Part shown: positions 21,446-30,627 of the stretch, piece after piece
Position numbering within the stretch: position 1 is the stretch's first letter
Layout: each line of letters starts with the position of its first letter
From: Streptomyces iakyrus
GTDB lineage: Bacteria; Actinomycetota; Actinomycetes; Streptomycetales; Streptomycetaceae
Length of the DNA: 64,000 nucleotides
NCBI RefSeq assembly: GCF_000717055.1
Contig: NZ_JNXI01000001.1
Coordinates: forward strand, 496,001-560,000
Direction of reading: 5' to 3'
Translations under genes and position numbers: made by a program
The notes under the pieces: model-generated
What the model was told of the DNA's origin: nothing
Database searches by the model: none
What the model saw: only the letters and a program-made list of their open reading frames with translations

Positions 21446-22435
21446 CTAACCGCGTCCTCTGGAGCGGGCCGCCCGGGCGATGGTGACCACCGCCTTCTCC
21501 AGGGCGTACTCGGGGTCGTCGCCCCCGCCCTTCACCCCGGCGTCCGCCTCGGCCACGGCCCGCAGCGCGATCGACACGCCGTCCGGAGTCCAGCCCCGCA
21601 TCTGCTGACGCACCCGGTCGATCTTCCACGGCGGCATCCCCAGCTCCCGCGCCAGGTCGGCCGGCCGCCCCCCGCGCGCGGACGACAGCTTCCCGATGGC
21701 CCGGACGCCCTGCGCGAGCGCGCTCGTGATCAGCACCGGCGCCACCCCGGTCGCCAGCGACCAGCGCAGCGCCTCCAGGGCCTCCGCCGCCCGCCCCTCG
21801 ACCGCCCGGTCGGCGACCGTGAAGCTCGACGCCTCGGCCCGCCCGGTGTAGTACCGCCCGACGACCGCCTCGTCGATCGTCCCCTCGACGTCCGCGACCA
21901 GCTGCGACGCCGCCGAGGCCAGCTCCCGCAGGTCGCTGCCGATGGCGTCGACGAGTGCCTGGCACGCCTCCGGCGTGGCGGATCGCCCCATCGTCCTGAA
22001 CTCACCCCGCACGAACGCCAGCCGGTCCGCCGGCTTCGTCATCTTGGGGCAGGCCACCTCACGCGCCCCCGCCTTGCGCGCCGCGTCGAGCAGCCCCTTG
22101 CCCTTGGCCCCGCCGGCATGCAGCAGCACGAGGGTGATCTCCTCGGCGGGAGCGCCCAGGTACGCCTTCACGTCCTTGATCGTGTCGGCCGACAGGTCCT
22201 GCGCGTTGCGTACGACGACGACTTTGCGCTCCGCGAAGAGCGACGGGCTCGTCAGCTCGGCGAGCGTGCCGGGCTGCAACTGGTCCGGGGTCAGGTCCCG
22301 TACGTCCGTGTCGGCGTCGGCGGCCTTCGCGGCGGCCACCACCTCCTGCACGGCACGGTCGAGGAGCAGGTCCTCCTGGCCCACGGCGAGCGTCACCGGG
22401 GCGAGGGGGTCGTCATTCGCAGTCTTCCTGGCCAT
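21446..22435 (-). CDS. holA: DNA polymerase III subunit delta (HolA)
   Basis: The protein has 329 residues. It has the three-domain AAA+-like delta fold: an N-terminal VTLAVGQEDLLLDRAVQEV (ATP site degenerate, as usual in delta), LTSPSLFAERKVVVVRNAQ, and a C-terminal collar domain with WKIDRVRQQMRGWTPDGV. Delta opens the beta sliding clamp in the clamp loader. ATG 22433-22435 (MARKTANDDPLAPV) is preferred; an ATG eight codons upstream is possible. Oddity: its 3' end is duplicated downstream. Confidence 0.92.
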   Translation of the reverse strand: MARKTANDDPLAPVTLAVGQEDLLLDRAVQEVVAAAKAADADTDVRDLTPDQLQPGTLAELTSPSLFAERKVVVVRNAQDLSADTIKDVKAYLGAPAEEITLVLLHAGGAKGKGLLDAARKAGAREVACPKMTKPADRLAFVRGEFRTMGRSATPEACQALVDAIGSDLRELASAASQLVADVEGTIDEAVVGRYYTGRAEASSFTVADRAVEGRAAEALEALRWSLATGVAPVLITSALAQGVRAIGKLSSARGGRPADLARELGMPPWKIDRVRQQMRGWTPDGVSIALRAVAEADAGVKGGGDDPEYALEKAVVTIARAARSRGRG

Positions 22436-22528
22436 CGCGCCAAGCATCCCACGTGCCACTGACAGCGGGCCCCGACGGACCGCGGACGTGCGGCGGCGAC
22501 GGGCCGCCCGCCCACAGGACCCGGAGCG

Positions 22529-22783
22529 CTACGGCTCCTCCCGCCAGCCCTCCCACTCACCGGCCAGCCCGTCCAGCTCCCCGGCGTCCAGCCGCTCGTC
22601 CTCGTCCCTCAGGACGACCAGCCACTGAGCGTCCTCGGCGTCGTCCTCCCCGGCCAGCGCGTCCCGCACCACCTGTGGCTCCTCGACGACCCCGAACCGC
22701 TCCCGCAGCGCCTCCACCACCTCTTCCGCCGCGTCGCGGTCGGGCAGCACCAGCACATGTCGCACATCACTCACGCCGGACAT
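22529..22783 (-). CDS. Small acidic hypothetical protein
   Basis: The protein has 84 residues and is strongly acidic. It begins with a ferredoxin-like beta-alpha-beta pattern (VRHVLVLPDRDAAEEVVEAL), then VVEEPQVVRDALAGEDDAED, and ends QWLVVLRDEDERLDAGELDG. The final stretch repeats the strand-helix order, so it may be a small ferredoxin-fold protein. I do not recognise a family with certainty. The start is ATG 22781-22783; a GTG three codons later is an alternative. It lies between the YceI gene and holA, same strand, with 29-bp and 93-bp gaps. Confidence 0.7.
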   Translation of the reverse strand: MSGVSDVRHVLVLPDRDAAEEVVEALRERFGVVEEPQVVRDALAGEDDAEDAQWLVVLRDEDERLDAGELDGLAGEWEGWREEP

Positions 22784-22812
22784 TGTCCGACACCGCCTCG
22801 CGGCCCGGCCGC

Positions 22813-23694
22813 TCAGCCCTTGCGGACGACCTGTACGTCGAGATCGACCCTGATGCTCGGCCCCACCACCGCGATGCCCCGCGCCAGCATGGTCTGCCAG
22901 CTCACGGTGAAGTCGTCCCGGTGCAGCTCGGTCGTGGCCCGGCAGGCCGCCCGCACCTCGCCCTCCATGCCGTTGCCCAGCCCCAGGTACTCCGTGTCCA
23001 GCGTGACCGTCCGCGTCACGCCGTGCAGCGACAGCGCCCCCGTCACGGCCCACCGGTTCCCGCCCTTGTGCACGAACCGGTCGCTGTAGAACTCCAGCGT
23101 CGGGAACCGCTCGACGTCCAGGAAGTCCGCCGAGCGCAGATGGTCGTCGCGCATCCTCATGTTGGTGTCGATGGACGCCGCGTCGATCACCACATGCATC
23201 GCCGAGCGCTCCACCGGATCGGCGACCCGTATGACGCCCGCGAACGACTTGAACTGCCCGTGGATCCGGGCCAGTCCGATGTGCCGCGCGGTGAAGCCGA
23301 TGGAGGAGTGCGCCGACTCGATCTCCCAGTCACCGGCGTCGGGAAGCTCCGGTGGCCGGGCCACCTGGAGCGTCACGTCCCCGAGGGACGCGAGCGTGTT
23401 CTCGGCGACCTGCGTGGTCGCCCGGTAGGGCGTGTATCCCTCCGCCGACACCGCGAGCCGGTACTCCCCCGCCGGCACCGTCGTCACGAACGACCCGTAC
23501 GGGTCCGCTCCCCCACTCACCACCGGCCGCCCCGCGGCGTCCGTCACCGCGAACTCCGCATGCCGGACCGGCTCGTTGACCGGGTCCAGGACCCGGCAGA
23601 CCAGCACCCCCGCACTCGGCGGTGTGGGCACCGCCGCCAGGGGACTCGTCCGGTGCACCCGGTCGGTGCGGCTTCCCCGCCAGCGGCCGATCAT
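22813..23694 (-). CDS. YceI family protein with N-terminal carboxypeptidase-regulatory-like domain
   Basis: The protein has 293 residues. Residues about 25-110 form an Ig-like carboxypeptidase regulatory domain (VLVCRVLDPVNEPVRHAEF, GEYRLAVSAEGYTPYR). Residues about 120-293 are a YceI lipocalin-like barrel (DWEIESAHSSIGFTARHIG, DDHLRSADFLDVERFPTLEF, TGALSLHGVTRTVTLD). YceI proteins bind isoprenoid chains or other amphiphiles in a cavity (family knowledge). No signal peptide is evident, so it is probably cytosolic despite the family often being exported. The fusion is typical of actinobacteria. Confidence 0.88.
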   Translation of the reverse strand: MIGRWRGSRTDRVHRTSPLAAVPTPPSAGVLVCRVLDPVNEPVRHAEFAVTDAAGRPVVSGGADPYGSFVTTVPAGEYRLAVSAEGYTPYRATTQVAENTLASLGDVTLQVARPPELPDAGDWEIESAHSSIGFTARHIGLARIHGQFKSFAGVIRVADPVERSAMHVVIDAASIDTNMRMRDDHLRSADFLDVERFPTLEFYSDRFVHKGGNRWAVTGALSLHGVTRTVTLDTEYLGLGNGMEGEVRAACRATTELHRDDFTVSWQTMLARGIAVVGPSIRVDLDVQVVRKG

Positions 23695-23867
23695 CCACGA
23701 CTCCCTGAGTGGCTCGAAATCGCCTGTTGATCACTGTTGATCACACATTGCCGAAGACGCATTCGACCACTGGTGAGGCTTTCGAGGCAACACGTGACCA
23801 CATCACGGGAATCCAGCAGATGTGCTGGTACTACGCACGAGTAGCCCCGTGTGGCCGGAATTGACTC

Positions 23868-24698
23868 CTACGCGGGATTTCGCGACACCGGCACCCTGTC
23901 GAGCTCGATCCCGAACCGCTCCCTGTACACCCCGAGCACCTCCTCGTCCGTCTCCAGCTCCCGCACCTCCCGCGTCCCGTCGGCCGCCGTCGCCGTGAGC
24001 GTGCGCCCGCTGAGGGTGATCCTTCCTCCGTCCCGCGTCACCCGCGAACAGACCAGCGAGCGCGTGAAATGCGACACCGGTGACGTGCTGTGCCACCACG
24101 CGCCGGCCACGAAGTCGCCCAGCACCCGCGGCCGCACCTCCAGCCGGTACTGCGGTGCGCCGCCCCGGAACACGTCCAGGTCCGCCGCCTCCGCCGTGCC
24201 GTACCCGCCACGCACCCCGGCCGCGTCCGGCTCCGCCTCGACAATCCGGAACGTGCCACCCGGATCCTGCTGTTCCCCCCGGTCCCCGAACGCCAGCGGA
24301 AGGTGGCTGTGCGCCCCGAACCCCACGTCGGCCAGCCAGTCGCCCCCGTCCACCGTCCGCACCCGCAGCGCGAGATGGTCGTAGGGGATCCCGAGCCGCC
24401 CCTCGTCCCCGTAGACCCGCGCCGCCAGCAGCGCCACGTCGTACCCCAGCGCGGCGAGCAACGCCCCGAAGGAGCCGTTGAGTTCGTAACAGAACCCGCC
24501 CCGCCGCGCGCCCACCACCTTGTCCAGCAGCCGCTTCTCCTCCAGCACGATCTCCTCGCCCAGGTGGATCGAGAGGTTCTCGAAGGGCACCGTTTGCAGG
24601 TGACGCAGGTGCAGCTCGCGCAGTGCGTCGACCGTGGGCCACGCCGGGTGCTCGACTCCCAGTCGGCGAAGGTAGGCATCAACCTGTGCTGAGTTCAT
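23868..24698 (-). CDS. nat: Arylamine N-acetyltransferase
   Basis: The protein has 276 residues. The catalytic triad is visible: Cys70 in RRGGFCYELN, His108 in YDHLALRV and Asp124 in WLADVGFG. The N-terminal VPFENLSIHLG is also a NAT signature. The enzyme moves the acetyl (or propionyl) group of an acyl-CoA to an arylamine, arylhydrazine or aryl hydroxylamine. The start ATG 24696-24698 lies four bases after the comEC stop, so it is probably translated from the comEA-comEC message. Relatives in biosynthetic clusters act as amide synthases, but nothing here suggests a secondary-metabolite cluster. Confidence 0.93.
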   Translation of the reverse strand: MNSAQVDAYLRRLGVEHPAWPTVDALRELHLRHLQTVPFENLSIHLGEEIVLEEKRLLDKVVGARRGGFCYELNGSFGALLAALGYDVALLAARVYGDEGRLGIPYDHLALRVRTVDGGDWLADVGFGAHSHLPLAFGDRGEQQDPGGTFRIVEAEPDAAGVRGGYGTAEAADLDVFRGGAPQYRLEVRPRVLGDFVAGAWWHSTSPVSHFTRSLVCSRVTRDGGRITLSGRTLTATAADGTREVRELETDEEVLGVYRERFGIELDRVPVSRNPA

Positions 24699-24702
24699 GG
24701 CT

Positions 24703-27333
24703 TCAGTCTCGCGCCACGCTCAGCTCTCCGCCCCCTCCCATGACCGCGAGCGCGCCGTCCCGGTCCGTCCGCAGCACCGCCGCTCCCCCGTCGCGCAGCG
24801 CCGCGACCGTGCCGGGCGCCGGGTGCCCGTACGAGTTGTCCTCACCGCAGGAGATGAGGGCCAGCCTCGGGGCGACCCGGCCCATGAGACCCGGGTCCTG
24901 GTAGGCCGAGCCGTGATGGGCGACTTTCAGCACGTCCACGCCCTCCAGCGCCTCGGCCGCCGGCGACCGGGCCAGAGCCCGCTGCGCCGGGGGCTCCAGG
25001 TCCCCGAGGAGCAGCAGGCGCAGTCCGCCCGAGCGGACCAGCATGGCGACACTGGCGTCGTTCGGCCCCTCCGGCGCCCGATGAGCCGGAAGCATCCCCG
25101 GGGCCACCCCAGGGGGCGAGACGGGCGGCGAGCCCGGCGGCAGACTCGGGGGCGGGCTCGGGGACGGGCTCGGAGGCGGCCACACCACCTGCCAGGCCAA
25201 CTGCCCCGTACGCCGCTGCTCCCCGGCCGCCGCCCGCGTCACGGGGATCCGCCGTGCCGCCGCCAGTCTCCCTACGAACGCGGCTTGGTCCGCGGGCTCT
25301 TCGAACCCCGTCGTCTCGATCGCGCCCACTTCCCGGCCGCGCAGCACCCCGGGCAGGCCCGCCACGTGATCGGCGTGGAAGTGGGTGAGTACGACCAGCG
25401 GGATCCTGCTGATGCCCAGTGAGCGCAGGCAGTGGTCGACGAGCTGCGGGTCGGGCCCGGCGTCCACCACCACGCCGGTCCCCCGGCCCGCCGCGAGCAC
25501 CAGGGCGTCGCCCTGCCCCACGTCACACATCACCAGCCGCCAGCCCGGCGGCGGCCAGCCCGTGACCACCCGGGTCAGCGGCGGCGGTTGCACCACCGCC
25601 AGCACCAGCAGCACTCCGCAGACCCCGCACCACCAGGGATGCCCGAGCAGCCGCCGTCCGACGCGCACCACCACGACGGTCACGGCCAGGAGCAGCGCCG
25701 CGCCCGTCCACCTGCCCGGCCAGTCCACGCCCGCGCCCGGCAGCGCCGCCCCGGTCCGGGCGATCTGCGCGATCCACTCGGCGGGCCAGTGCGCGCACCA
25801 GGCCAGCGCCTCGGCCACCGGCATCGCCACCGGCGCCGTGGCCAGCGCCGCGAACCCCAGCACCGTCGCCGGCGCGATCGCGAACTCCGCGAGGAGATTG
25901 CAGGGCACCGCCACCAGGCTCACCCGCGCCGACAGCACGGCGACGATCGGCGCGCACAGGGCCTGCGCGGCCGCGGCGGCGCCCAGCGCCTCGGCCGGCC
26001 TCGGAGGCACCCCGCGCCGCTGCAGCCCGGCGCTCCAGCGCGGCGCGAGCGTGAGCAGTGCGCCGGTCGCCACGACGGACAGCAGGAACCCGTAACTCCG
26101 CGCGAGCCAGGGGTCGTACAGCACCAGCAGCAGAACCGCCGTCGCCAGCGCGGGGATCATCGATCTGCGGCGGCCGGTCGCCAGGGCGAGCAGCGCCACG
26201 GCCCCGCAGGCCGCGGCCCGCACCACGCTCGGGTCCGGTCTGCACACGACGACGAACCCGAGCGAGAGGGCACCCCCGAGCACCGCCGTCCCGCGCAGGG
26301 AGATGCCGAGCCGGGGCGCGAGCCCCCGCCGCTCGACGTGCTGCGCCAGGCCCGGCGGCCCGAGCAGCAGCGCGAGGAGAATGGTGAAGTTTGCCCCGGA
26401 GACGGCCAACGTGTGCGTGAGGTCCGTCTCCTTGAACGCCTCCTCCAGCTCCGGAGTGATCCGCGAGGTGTCCCCCACGACCAGCCCCGGCAGCAGCGCC
26501 CGGGCGTCCGCGGGCAGTCCGTCGGTCGCCTCGCGCAGCCCGGCGCGCAGCCGCCCGGCGAGCCGCTGCGGCCCCGAGGGCCCTCCCACCACGTCCGGTC
26601 CGCCCTGGCCCTGCACGCGCAGCACCGCCGCGAGCCGGTCGCCGCCCGTCATCGCGGGCGCCGACCGCGCACTGACCCGCAGCCGCGTCGACGGCAGCAG
26701 GCCGAGCCACGGTGACCGCCCCCGCCCGCCGGCCGCTCGGCCGGGAGGGGGCACGCTCATGTCGACGATCAGCAGCACCGGCGCTCGCGTCGTCACCTCC
26801 GTGCCTCCCGCCTCCTGGACGCGCCTCACGTCGGCGTCGATCAGCACAGCCGTCGGAGCCATGTGATCGCCCCGGACCCTGGGCCGGGTGAGCCGCGGGT
26901 CGGACGTGAGCTCGACCTCGGCGGTCACCGTCGCGTACTCCCGCGCCAGGCCGGGCACGGGCCCCCGGCGCAGATCCGCCCCGTGCAGCCCGGCCGAGGC
27001 GGCAGCCGCGGCCACGCACAGCAGCAGGGCTGCGGCCGAGGCCCGCGGCCAGGACGCCGTCCGGCGCCGCCGGGTCAGAGGCAGCAGTCCGACGGCCACC
27101 AGACAGCCGATCACGATGCCGAGGACCCGTTCCGGCGCCGCGTCGAGCATGAGCGCCGCCGTGCCCCAGGCCGCGAGGGCGGGTGGCACGAGCCGCAGAT
27201 CCGTCGGGCCCTCCTGGCGCGGACGGGCGGTACCGAGGCGGGTGCCGGAGGAAGCGTGCACGGACGAGCGGGCGGGCCGGAGCCCGGACGCGGCCTCTTC
27301 CTGCCGGGACGGCGGGGAGGGGAGGCTGCTCAC
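24703..27333 (-). CDS. comEC: ComEC/Rec2 family DNA-uptake channel protein
   Basis: The protein has 876 residues. It has a membrane-spanning N-terminal region, an OB-like part, the competence domain (LPGLVVGDTSRI, then TDLTHTLAVSGANF) with many membrane helices, and a C-terminal MBL-type nuclease-like domain starting with MCDVGQGDALVL and containing LTHFHADHVAGLPG. The channel would carry single-stranded DNA across the membrane. Streptomyces is not generally known to be naturally transformable, so the actual role is open. It overlaps comEA by four bases (ATGA-type), which indicates coupling. Confidence 0.9.
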   Translation of the reverse strand: MSSLPSPPSRQEEAASGLRPARSSVHASSGTRLGTARPRQEGPTDLRLVPPALAAWGTAALMLDAAPERVLGIVIGCLVAVGLLPLTRRRRTASWPRASAAALLLCVAAAAASAGLHGADLRRGPVPGLAREYATVTAEVELTSDPRLTRPRVRGDHMAPTAVLIDADVRRVQEAGGTEVTTRAPVLLIVDMSVPPPGRAAGGRGRSPWLGLLPSTRLRVSARSAPAMTGGDRLAAVLRVQGQGGPDVVGGPSGPQRLAGRLRAGLREATDGLPADARALLPGLVVGDTSRITPELEEAFKETDLTHTLAVSGANFTILLALLLGPPGLAQHVERRGLAPRLGISLRGTAVLGGALSLGFVVVCRPDPSVVRAAACGAVALLALATGRRRSMIPALATAVLLLVLYDPWLARSYGFLLSVVATGALLTLAPRWSAGLQRRGVPPRPAEALGAAAAAQALCAPIVAVLSARVSLVAVPCNLLAEFAIAPATVLGFAALATAPVAMPVAEALAWCAHWPAEWIAQIARTGAALPGAGVDWPGRWTGAALLLAVTVVVVRVGRRLLGHPWWCGVCGVLLVLAVVQPPPLTRVVTGWPPPGWRLVMCDVGQGDALVLAAGRGTGVVVDAGPDPQLVDHCLRSLGISRIPLVVLTHFHADHVAGLPGVLRGREVGAIETTGFEEPADQAAFVGRLAAARRIPVTRAAAGEQRRTGQLAWQVVWPPPSPSPSPPPSLPPGSPPVSPPGVAPGMLPAHRAPEGPNDASVAMLVRSGGLRLLLLGDLEPPAQRALARSPAAEALEGVDVLKVAHHGSAYQDPGLMGRVAPRLALISCGEDNSYGHPAPGTVAALRDGGAAVLRTDRDGALAVMGGGGELSVARD

Positions 27334-28613
27334 GGCCGTACGAAGTTCCGCAGGTCGGCGAAGCGGCGGTCGCCGATGCCGTTCACCTCACGCAGTTCGT
27401 CAACGGAACGGAAACCGCCGTGCTGCGTGCGGTAGTCGATGATGTGCTGGGCCAGCACCGGACCGACGCCCGGCAAGGTGTCGAGCTGGTCCGCGGTGGC
27501 CGTGTTGAGCGGGACGGGAGCCACCGGGGCGGCCGCCCCGCCCGCAGCCGCACCTGTCGTGCCGGCCGGGCCGCCAGGGGCCGTACCGCCCGCCCCGGGC
27601 CCTGTGACGGGAGCGGGCCCCCCGACGATCACCTGTTCGCCGTCCACGAGGAACCGGGCGCGGTTGAGCCCGTCGGTGTTCGTGCCCGGTTTCACCCCGC
27701 CCGCCGCGTGCAGCGCGTCCGCCACCCGCGATCCGGCCGGCAGCCGGTGGATCCCCGGCTCACGGACCTTGCCGCTGACGTCCACGACGATCGCGGCCGC
27801 CCCCGCCTTCACGGACCCCGGGGAAGCACCGGCAGGCACCCCGGCAGCACCCGGGCCCCGCTCTGCCGTGGCCTGCCCGCTCTCCTGCCGCTCCCCGAAC
27901 GGCACCGCCGCCCGCACTACCTCCGGCGGCCGCACGGACTGCGAGCGGCCTGCCCAGAAATGCTGCACGGCGAACCCCGCCGCGACGACGAGCACCACCG
28001 TCAGGGCCAGCACATTCCGCCGCTCCAGACCGCACCTGGCCTGCAACCACAGCGGCATCCGCTCGCGCAGCGCGAGCCCGGCCCGCTCCCGCCAGGCCCC
28101 CTCCGCCACGCCACCGTCCACGCCCTCCGGCTCGGCGAAAGCACCTCCGCCCGACGGCCGTCGCCGGGTCTCTTCGACACCGGCAGATCCCAGTGGCCGG
28201 GTTGGCCCCGGTGGCACCGGTGGCCCCGGTGGTCCTTGCCCCGACTCCCGCCGCTCCCCTGCCCGTTCGACCGGTTCCGCCCGCCCCGGAGGTCCAGCGG
28301 ACCGGGCCGACCCGGCCGACCCCGCAAGCTCGACCGCCCCGGGAAGGTCGGCGTAAGCGACCGACCCGGCAAGCTCGGCCGACCCCGAAATCTCGGCAGG
28401 CGCGGCAGACCCGGCAGGCGCCGCCGGCTCAGCCGACTCGCCGAACAAAACCCCCGCCCGCCGCCGGAGTTCCTCCCCCGACGCATGATCCCGGCGGGCC
28501 CGCCCGCGTGCGACAGGCCTGGGCCGGCGATGACGAACGCGCCCGTCGGACGCCGGCCCACGGCCCGGCCCACTGGTCGCGGTCGCTGTACGTGAACGTG
28601 ATCGAAGTGCCAT
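27330..28613 (-). CDS. comEA: ComEA-like helix-hairpin-helix DNA-binding membrane protein
   Basis: The protein has 427 residues, longer than a standard ComEA because of a cytoplasmic Ala/Pro/Gly/Glu-rich N-terminus of about 195 residues with degenerate repeats (AEPAAPAGSAAPAEI). One membrane helix (VLALTVVLVVAAGFAVQHFW, about 198-218) precedes a SLBB-type domain (GKVREPGIHRLPAGSRVADA) and a C-terminal helix-hairpin-helix pair (ADQLDTLPGVGPVLAQHIID, VDELREVNGIGDRRFADLR). ComEA binds incoming double-stranded DNA outside the membrane for ComEC. The start at ATG 28611-28613 is the best candidate; no strong ribosome site helps. Confidence 0.85.
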   Translation of the reverse strand: MALRSRSRTATATSGPGRGPASDGRVRHRRPRPVARGRARRDHASGEELRRRAGVLFGESAEPAAPAGSAAPAEISGSAELAGSVAYADLPGAVELAGSAGSARSAGPPGRAEPVERAGERRESGQGPPGPPVPPGPTRPLGSAGVEETRRRPSGGGAFAEPEGVDGGVAEGAWRERAGLALRERMPLWLQARCGLERRNVLALTVVLVVAAGFAVQHFWAGRSQSVRPPEVVRAAVPFGERQESGQATAERGPGAAGVPAGASPGSVKAGAAAIVVDVSGKVREPGIHRLPAGSRVADALHAAGGVKPGTNTDGLNRARFLVDGEQVIVGGPAPVTGPGAGGTAPGGPAGTTGAAAGGAAAPVAPVPLNTATADQLDTLPGVGPVLAQHIIDYRTQHGGFRSVDELREVNGIGDRRFADLRNFVRP

Positions 28614-28744
28614 GCGACGAGGATCGGCCACCTCGGCCCACTCGCGATGATCTTGCTCGATTCCCGGGGACGATCCCCCGGTTGTGGACAACTCCGTCCC
28701 TCACATGGGCGACCCGAGCGTCGACCCGACCCCCACAGCAACGT

Positions 28745-29590
28745 TCACCGGGGCGAAACCACAACTCCCAGCAGTCCTGGTCCCGTGTGCGCCCCGATCA
28801 CCGCCCCGACCTCGCTGACATGCAGATCGGCCAGCCCGGGCACCCGCGTCCGCAGCCGGTCGGCGAGGGCCGACGCCCGGTCCGGGGCGGCGAGATGGTG
28901 CACGGCTACATCCACCTGGGCGCTGCCCGCACGGTCGGCCGCGATCTCCTCAAGGCGGGCGATCGCCTTGGACGCGGTCCGCACCTTCTCCAGCGGTTCG
29001 ATACGGCCGTCGGCCAGTTGCAGCAGCGGCTTCACCGCGAGCGCCGACCCCAGCAGGGCCTGCGCGGCACCGATACGGCCGCCGCGCCGCAGGTAGTCGA
29101 GGGTGTCGACGTAGAAGTAGGCGGAGGTGCCCGCGGCCTTCTTCTCCGCGGCCGCGACGGCCTCGTCCACCGTCCCGCCCGACTCCGCGGCCTCCGCGGC
29201 GGCGACCGCGCAGAACCCGAGCGCCATCGCGATCACACCGGTGTCCACCACCCGCACCGGCACCGGCGACTGCCGTGCGGCCACGACGGCCGCGTCGTAC
29301 GTACCGGAGAGTTCGGCGGAGAGATGGAGGGAGACGATGCCGGTGGCGCCGGACTCGGCGACCTTGCGGTAGGTCTCCTCGAAGACCGAGGGAGCGGGCC
29401 GCGAGGTCGTCACGGGGCGCCGCTTCTGCAAAGCCTGGGCGAGGGCGCGGGTCGAGATCTCGGTGCCCTCTTCCAGCGCCCGGTCGCCGAGGACCACGGT
29501 CAGAGGTACCGCCGTGATGCCGTGACGCTCCATCGTCCGGGCCGGCAGGTAGGCCGTTGAATCGGTGACGATCGCGACATGGCGGGACAT
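28745..29590 (-). CDS. DegV family fatty acid-binding protein
   Basis: The protein has 281 residues. It starts HVAIVTDSTAYLP, the standard DegV opening, with TSRPAPSVFEETYRKV, the fatty-acid carboxylate-binding region around SLHLSAELSGTYDAA, and DTLDYLRRGGRIG later. DegV/FakB proteins hold a fatty acid for a kinase (FakA) in organisms that have one; in Streptomyces the partner is uncertain. It is monocistronic, on the same strand as comEA and 131 bp upstream of it. Confidence 0.9.
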   Translation of the reverse strand: MSRHVAIVTDSTAYLPARTMERHGITAVPLTVVLGDRALEEGTEISTRALAQALQKRRPVTTSRPAPSVFEETYRKVAESGATGIVSLHLSAELSGTYDAAVVAARQSPVPVRVVDTGVIAMALGFCAVAAAEAAESGGTVDEAVAAAEKKAAGTSAYFYVDTLDYLRRGGRIGAAQALLGSALAVKPLLQLADGRIEPLEKVRTASKAIARLEEIAADRAGSAQVDVAVHHLAAPDRASALADRLRTRVPGLADLHVSEVGAVIGAHTGPGLLGVVVSPR

Positions 29591-29662
29591 GAGCTGGAGG
29601 TTACCTGCCGTAGCGCCCGTGCGGCAGTCCGGCCCCTGCGCCCCGCTGTACGCGTGGCCGGA

Positions 29663-30490
29663 TCAAGTGGTGCTCTCGGGGCGGGGCTTCTTCTGCCAGG
29701 GGTAGGTCGGGCGCGCTGCCGACGGCGTGATGGCGGGACGTGCCGGCTCCTGCGCCGCGCTGGACTGCGCGGTGTCCGGCCAGGTCTGCCCGGCCGTGGC
29801 GGCATCGGCGGCGGGCGCCTCGGGCCACGGCGGCGGCGCGGACTGCGACGGCGAGGCCTGCTGCCGGGCGGACGCGGGCTTCGCCGAGGACGCGGGCTGC
29901 TGCCTGGTGGAAGAGGACTGCGCCGAGGACGCGGGTTGCGGCTCGGGAGCCGTCCAGTGCCGCAGCGCCCCGGACTCCAGGTCGATCTGGGCGCTGAGCG
30001 AGTCCAGGTCGTCGTCCGCGAAGCGGCGGGCCCGGTCGCGGGCCGCCCAGCGCAGCGAGTCGGCCGAGTGCGTGATGCGTTCGGTGCGCTCGCGCAGCCC
30101 GGGCAGCCGCTCGGTGAGCGCGGCGCGGTCCGGCTCCGACTCCAGGCGCTTGAGCTCGTCGTCCAGCTCCTGGCCGTGCGCACTGAGCCGTTCAAAGAGG
30201 CCGACGGACTCCTTGAGGGACTCGTCCTCGGCGACGGCCGCGTGCAGCGCCTCCTGCGTGGCGCGCATCGAGGTGCGCAGCTTCAGCCGCAACTGGGCGA
30301 GTTCCCCCGCGGCGCCGGGCTGGGCGAAGGACTTGGCGCGCAGTGTGTGGTCCTCGACCGTGCGGCGGGCCTGGGTGATGCCGCGGTCCACGCCGCGCTT
30401 GGCGGCGCCGACCGCCTTCACGGTGGCGTACGCCCCGAGCCCGAACAGGAGCACGAAGAGCAGGGCGAAGACGGCGATCACTGCATCCAC
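29663..30490 (-). CDS. Membrane-anchored coiled-coil protein of unknown function
   Basis: The protein has 275 residues. A single N-terminal membrane helix (VIAVFALLFVLLFGLGAYA, residues 3-21) is followed by a long charged helical region with heptad-like spacing (about 35-165: TLRAKSFAQPGAAGELAQLR, LFERLSAHGQELDDELKRLE) and a Gln/Ser/Ala-rich tail. The GTG start at 30488-30490 has a perfect AGGAGGAG ribosome site. I do not recognise a named family. The layout suggests a scaffold or a cell-envelope-associated factor, which is inference. It is downstream of leuS on the same strand. Confidence 0.75.
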   Translation of the reverse strand: MDAVIAVFALLFVLLFGLGAYATVKAVGAAKRGVDRGITQARRTVEDHTLRAKSFAQPGAAGELAQLRLKLRTSMRATQEALHAAVAEDESLKESVGLFERLSAHGQELDDELKRLESEPDRAALTERLPGLRERTERITHSADSLRWAARDRARRFADDDLDSLSAQIDLESGALRHWTAPEPQPASSAQSSSTRQQPASSAKPASARQQASPSQSAPPPWPEAPAADAATAGQTWPDTAQSSAAQEPARPAITPSAARPTYPWQKKPRPESTT

Positions 30491-30590
30491 AAGGCTCCTC
30501 CTAAGGACGTCACGGTGCTGCGCGTCGCTCTTCAACGGTAAACGCAACAGGCAGGCCCGGAGTTCCAGAAAAACCCCGAACCTGCCCGTA

Positions 30591-30615
30591 GGGGACCACC
30601 CGGAGAGCGGTCCCC
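30591..30615. terminator. Hairpin downstream of leuS
   Basis: GGGGACC and GGTCCCC form a 7-bp stem with an 11-base loop, 12 bp after the leuS stop. Probably the leuS terminator. Confidence 0.65.
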
Positions 30616-30627
30616 GCACCCCGGCGG

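Noticed and set aside
27700..28613. Frameshift or gene fusion in comEA because of its long N-terminus
   Set aside because: The frame stays open with normal codon bias and the extension is low complexity, as in other actinobacterial ComEA-like proteins.
30491..30627. A second leader peptide or attenuator for the coiled-coil membrane protein gene
   Set aside because: Only the leuS terminator and a perfect ribosome site are seen; no short ORF with amino-acid runs.
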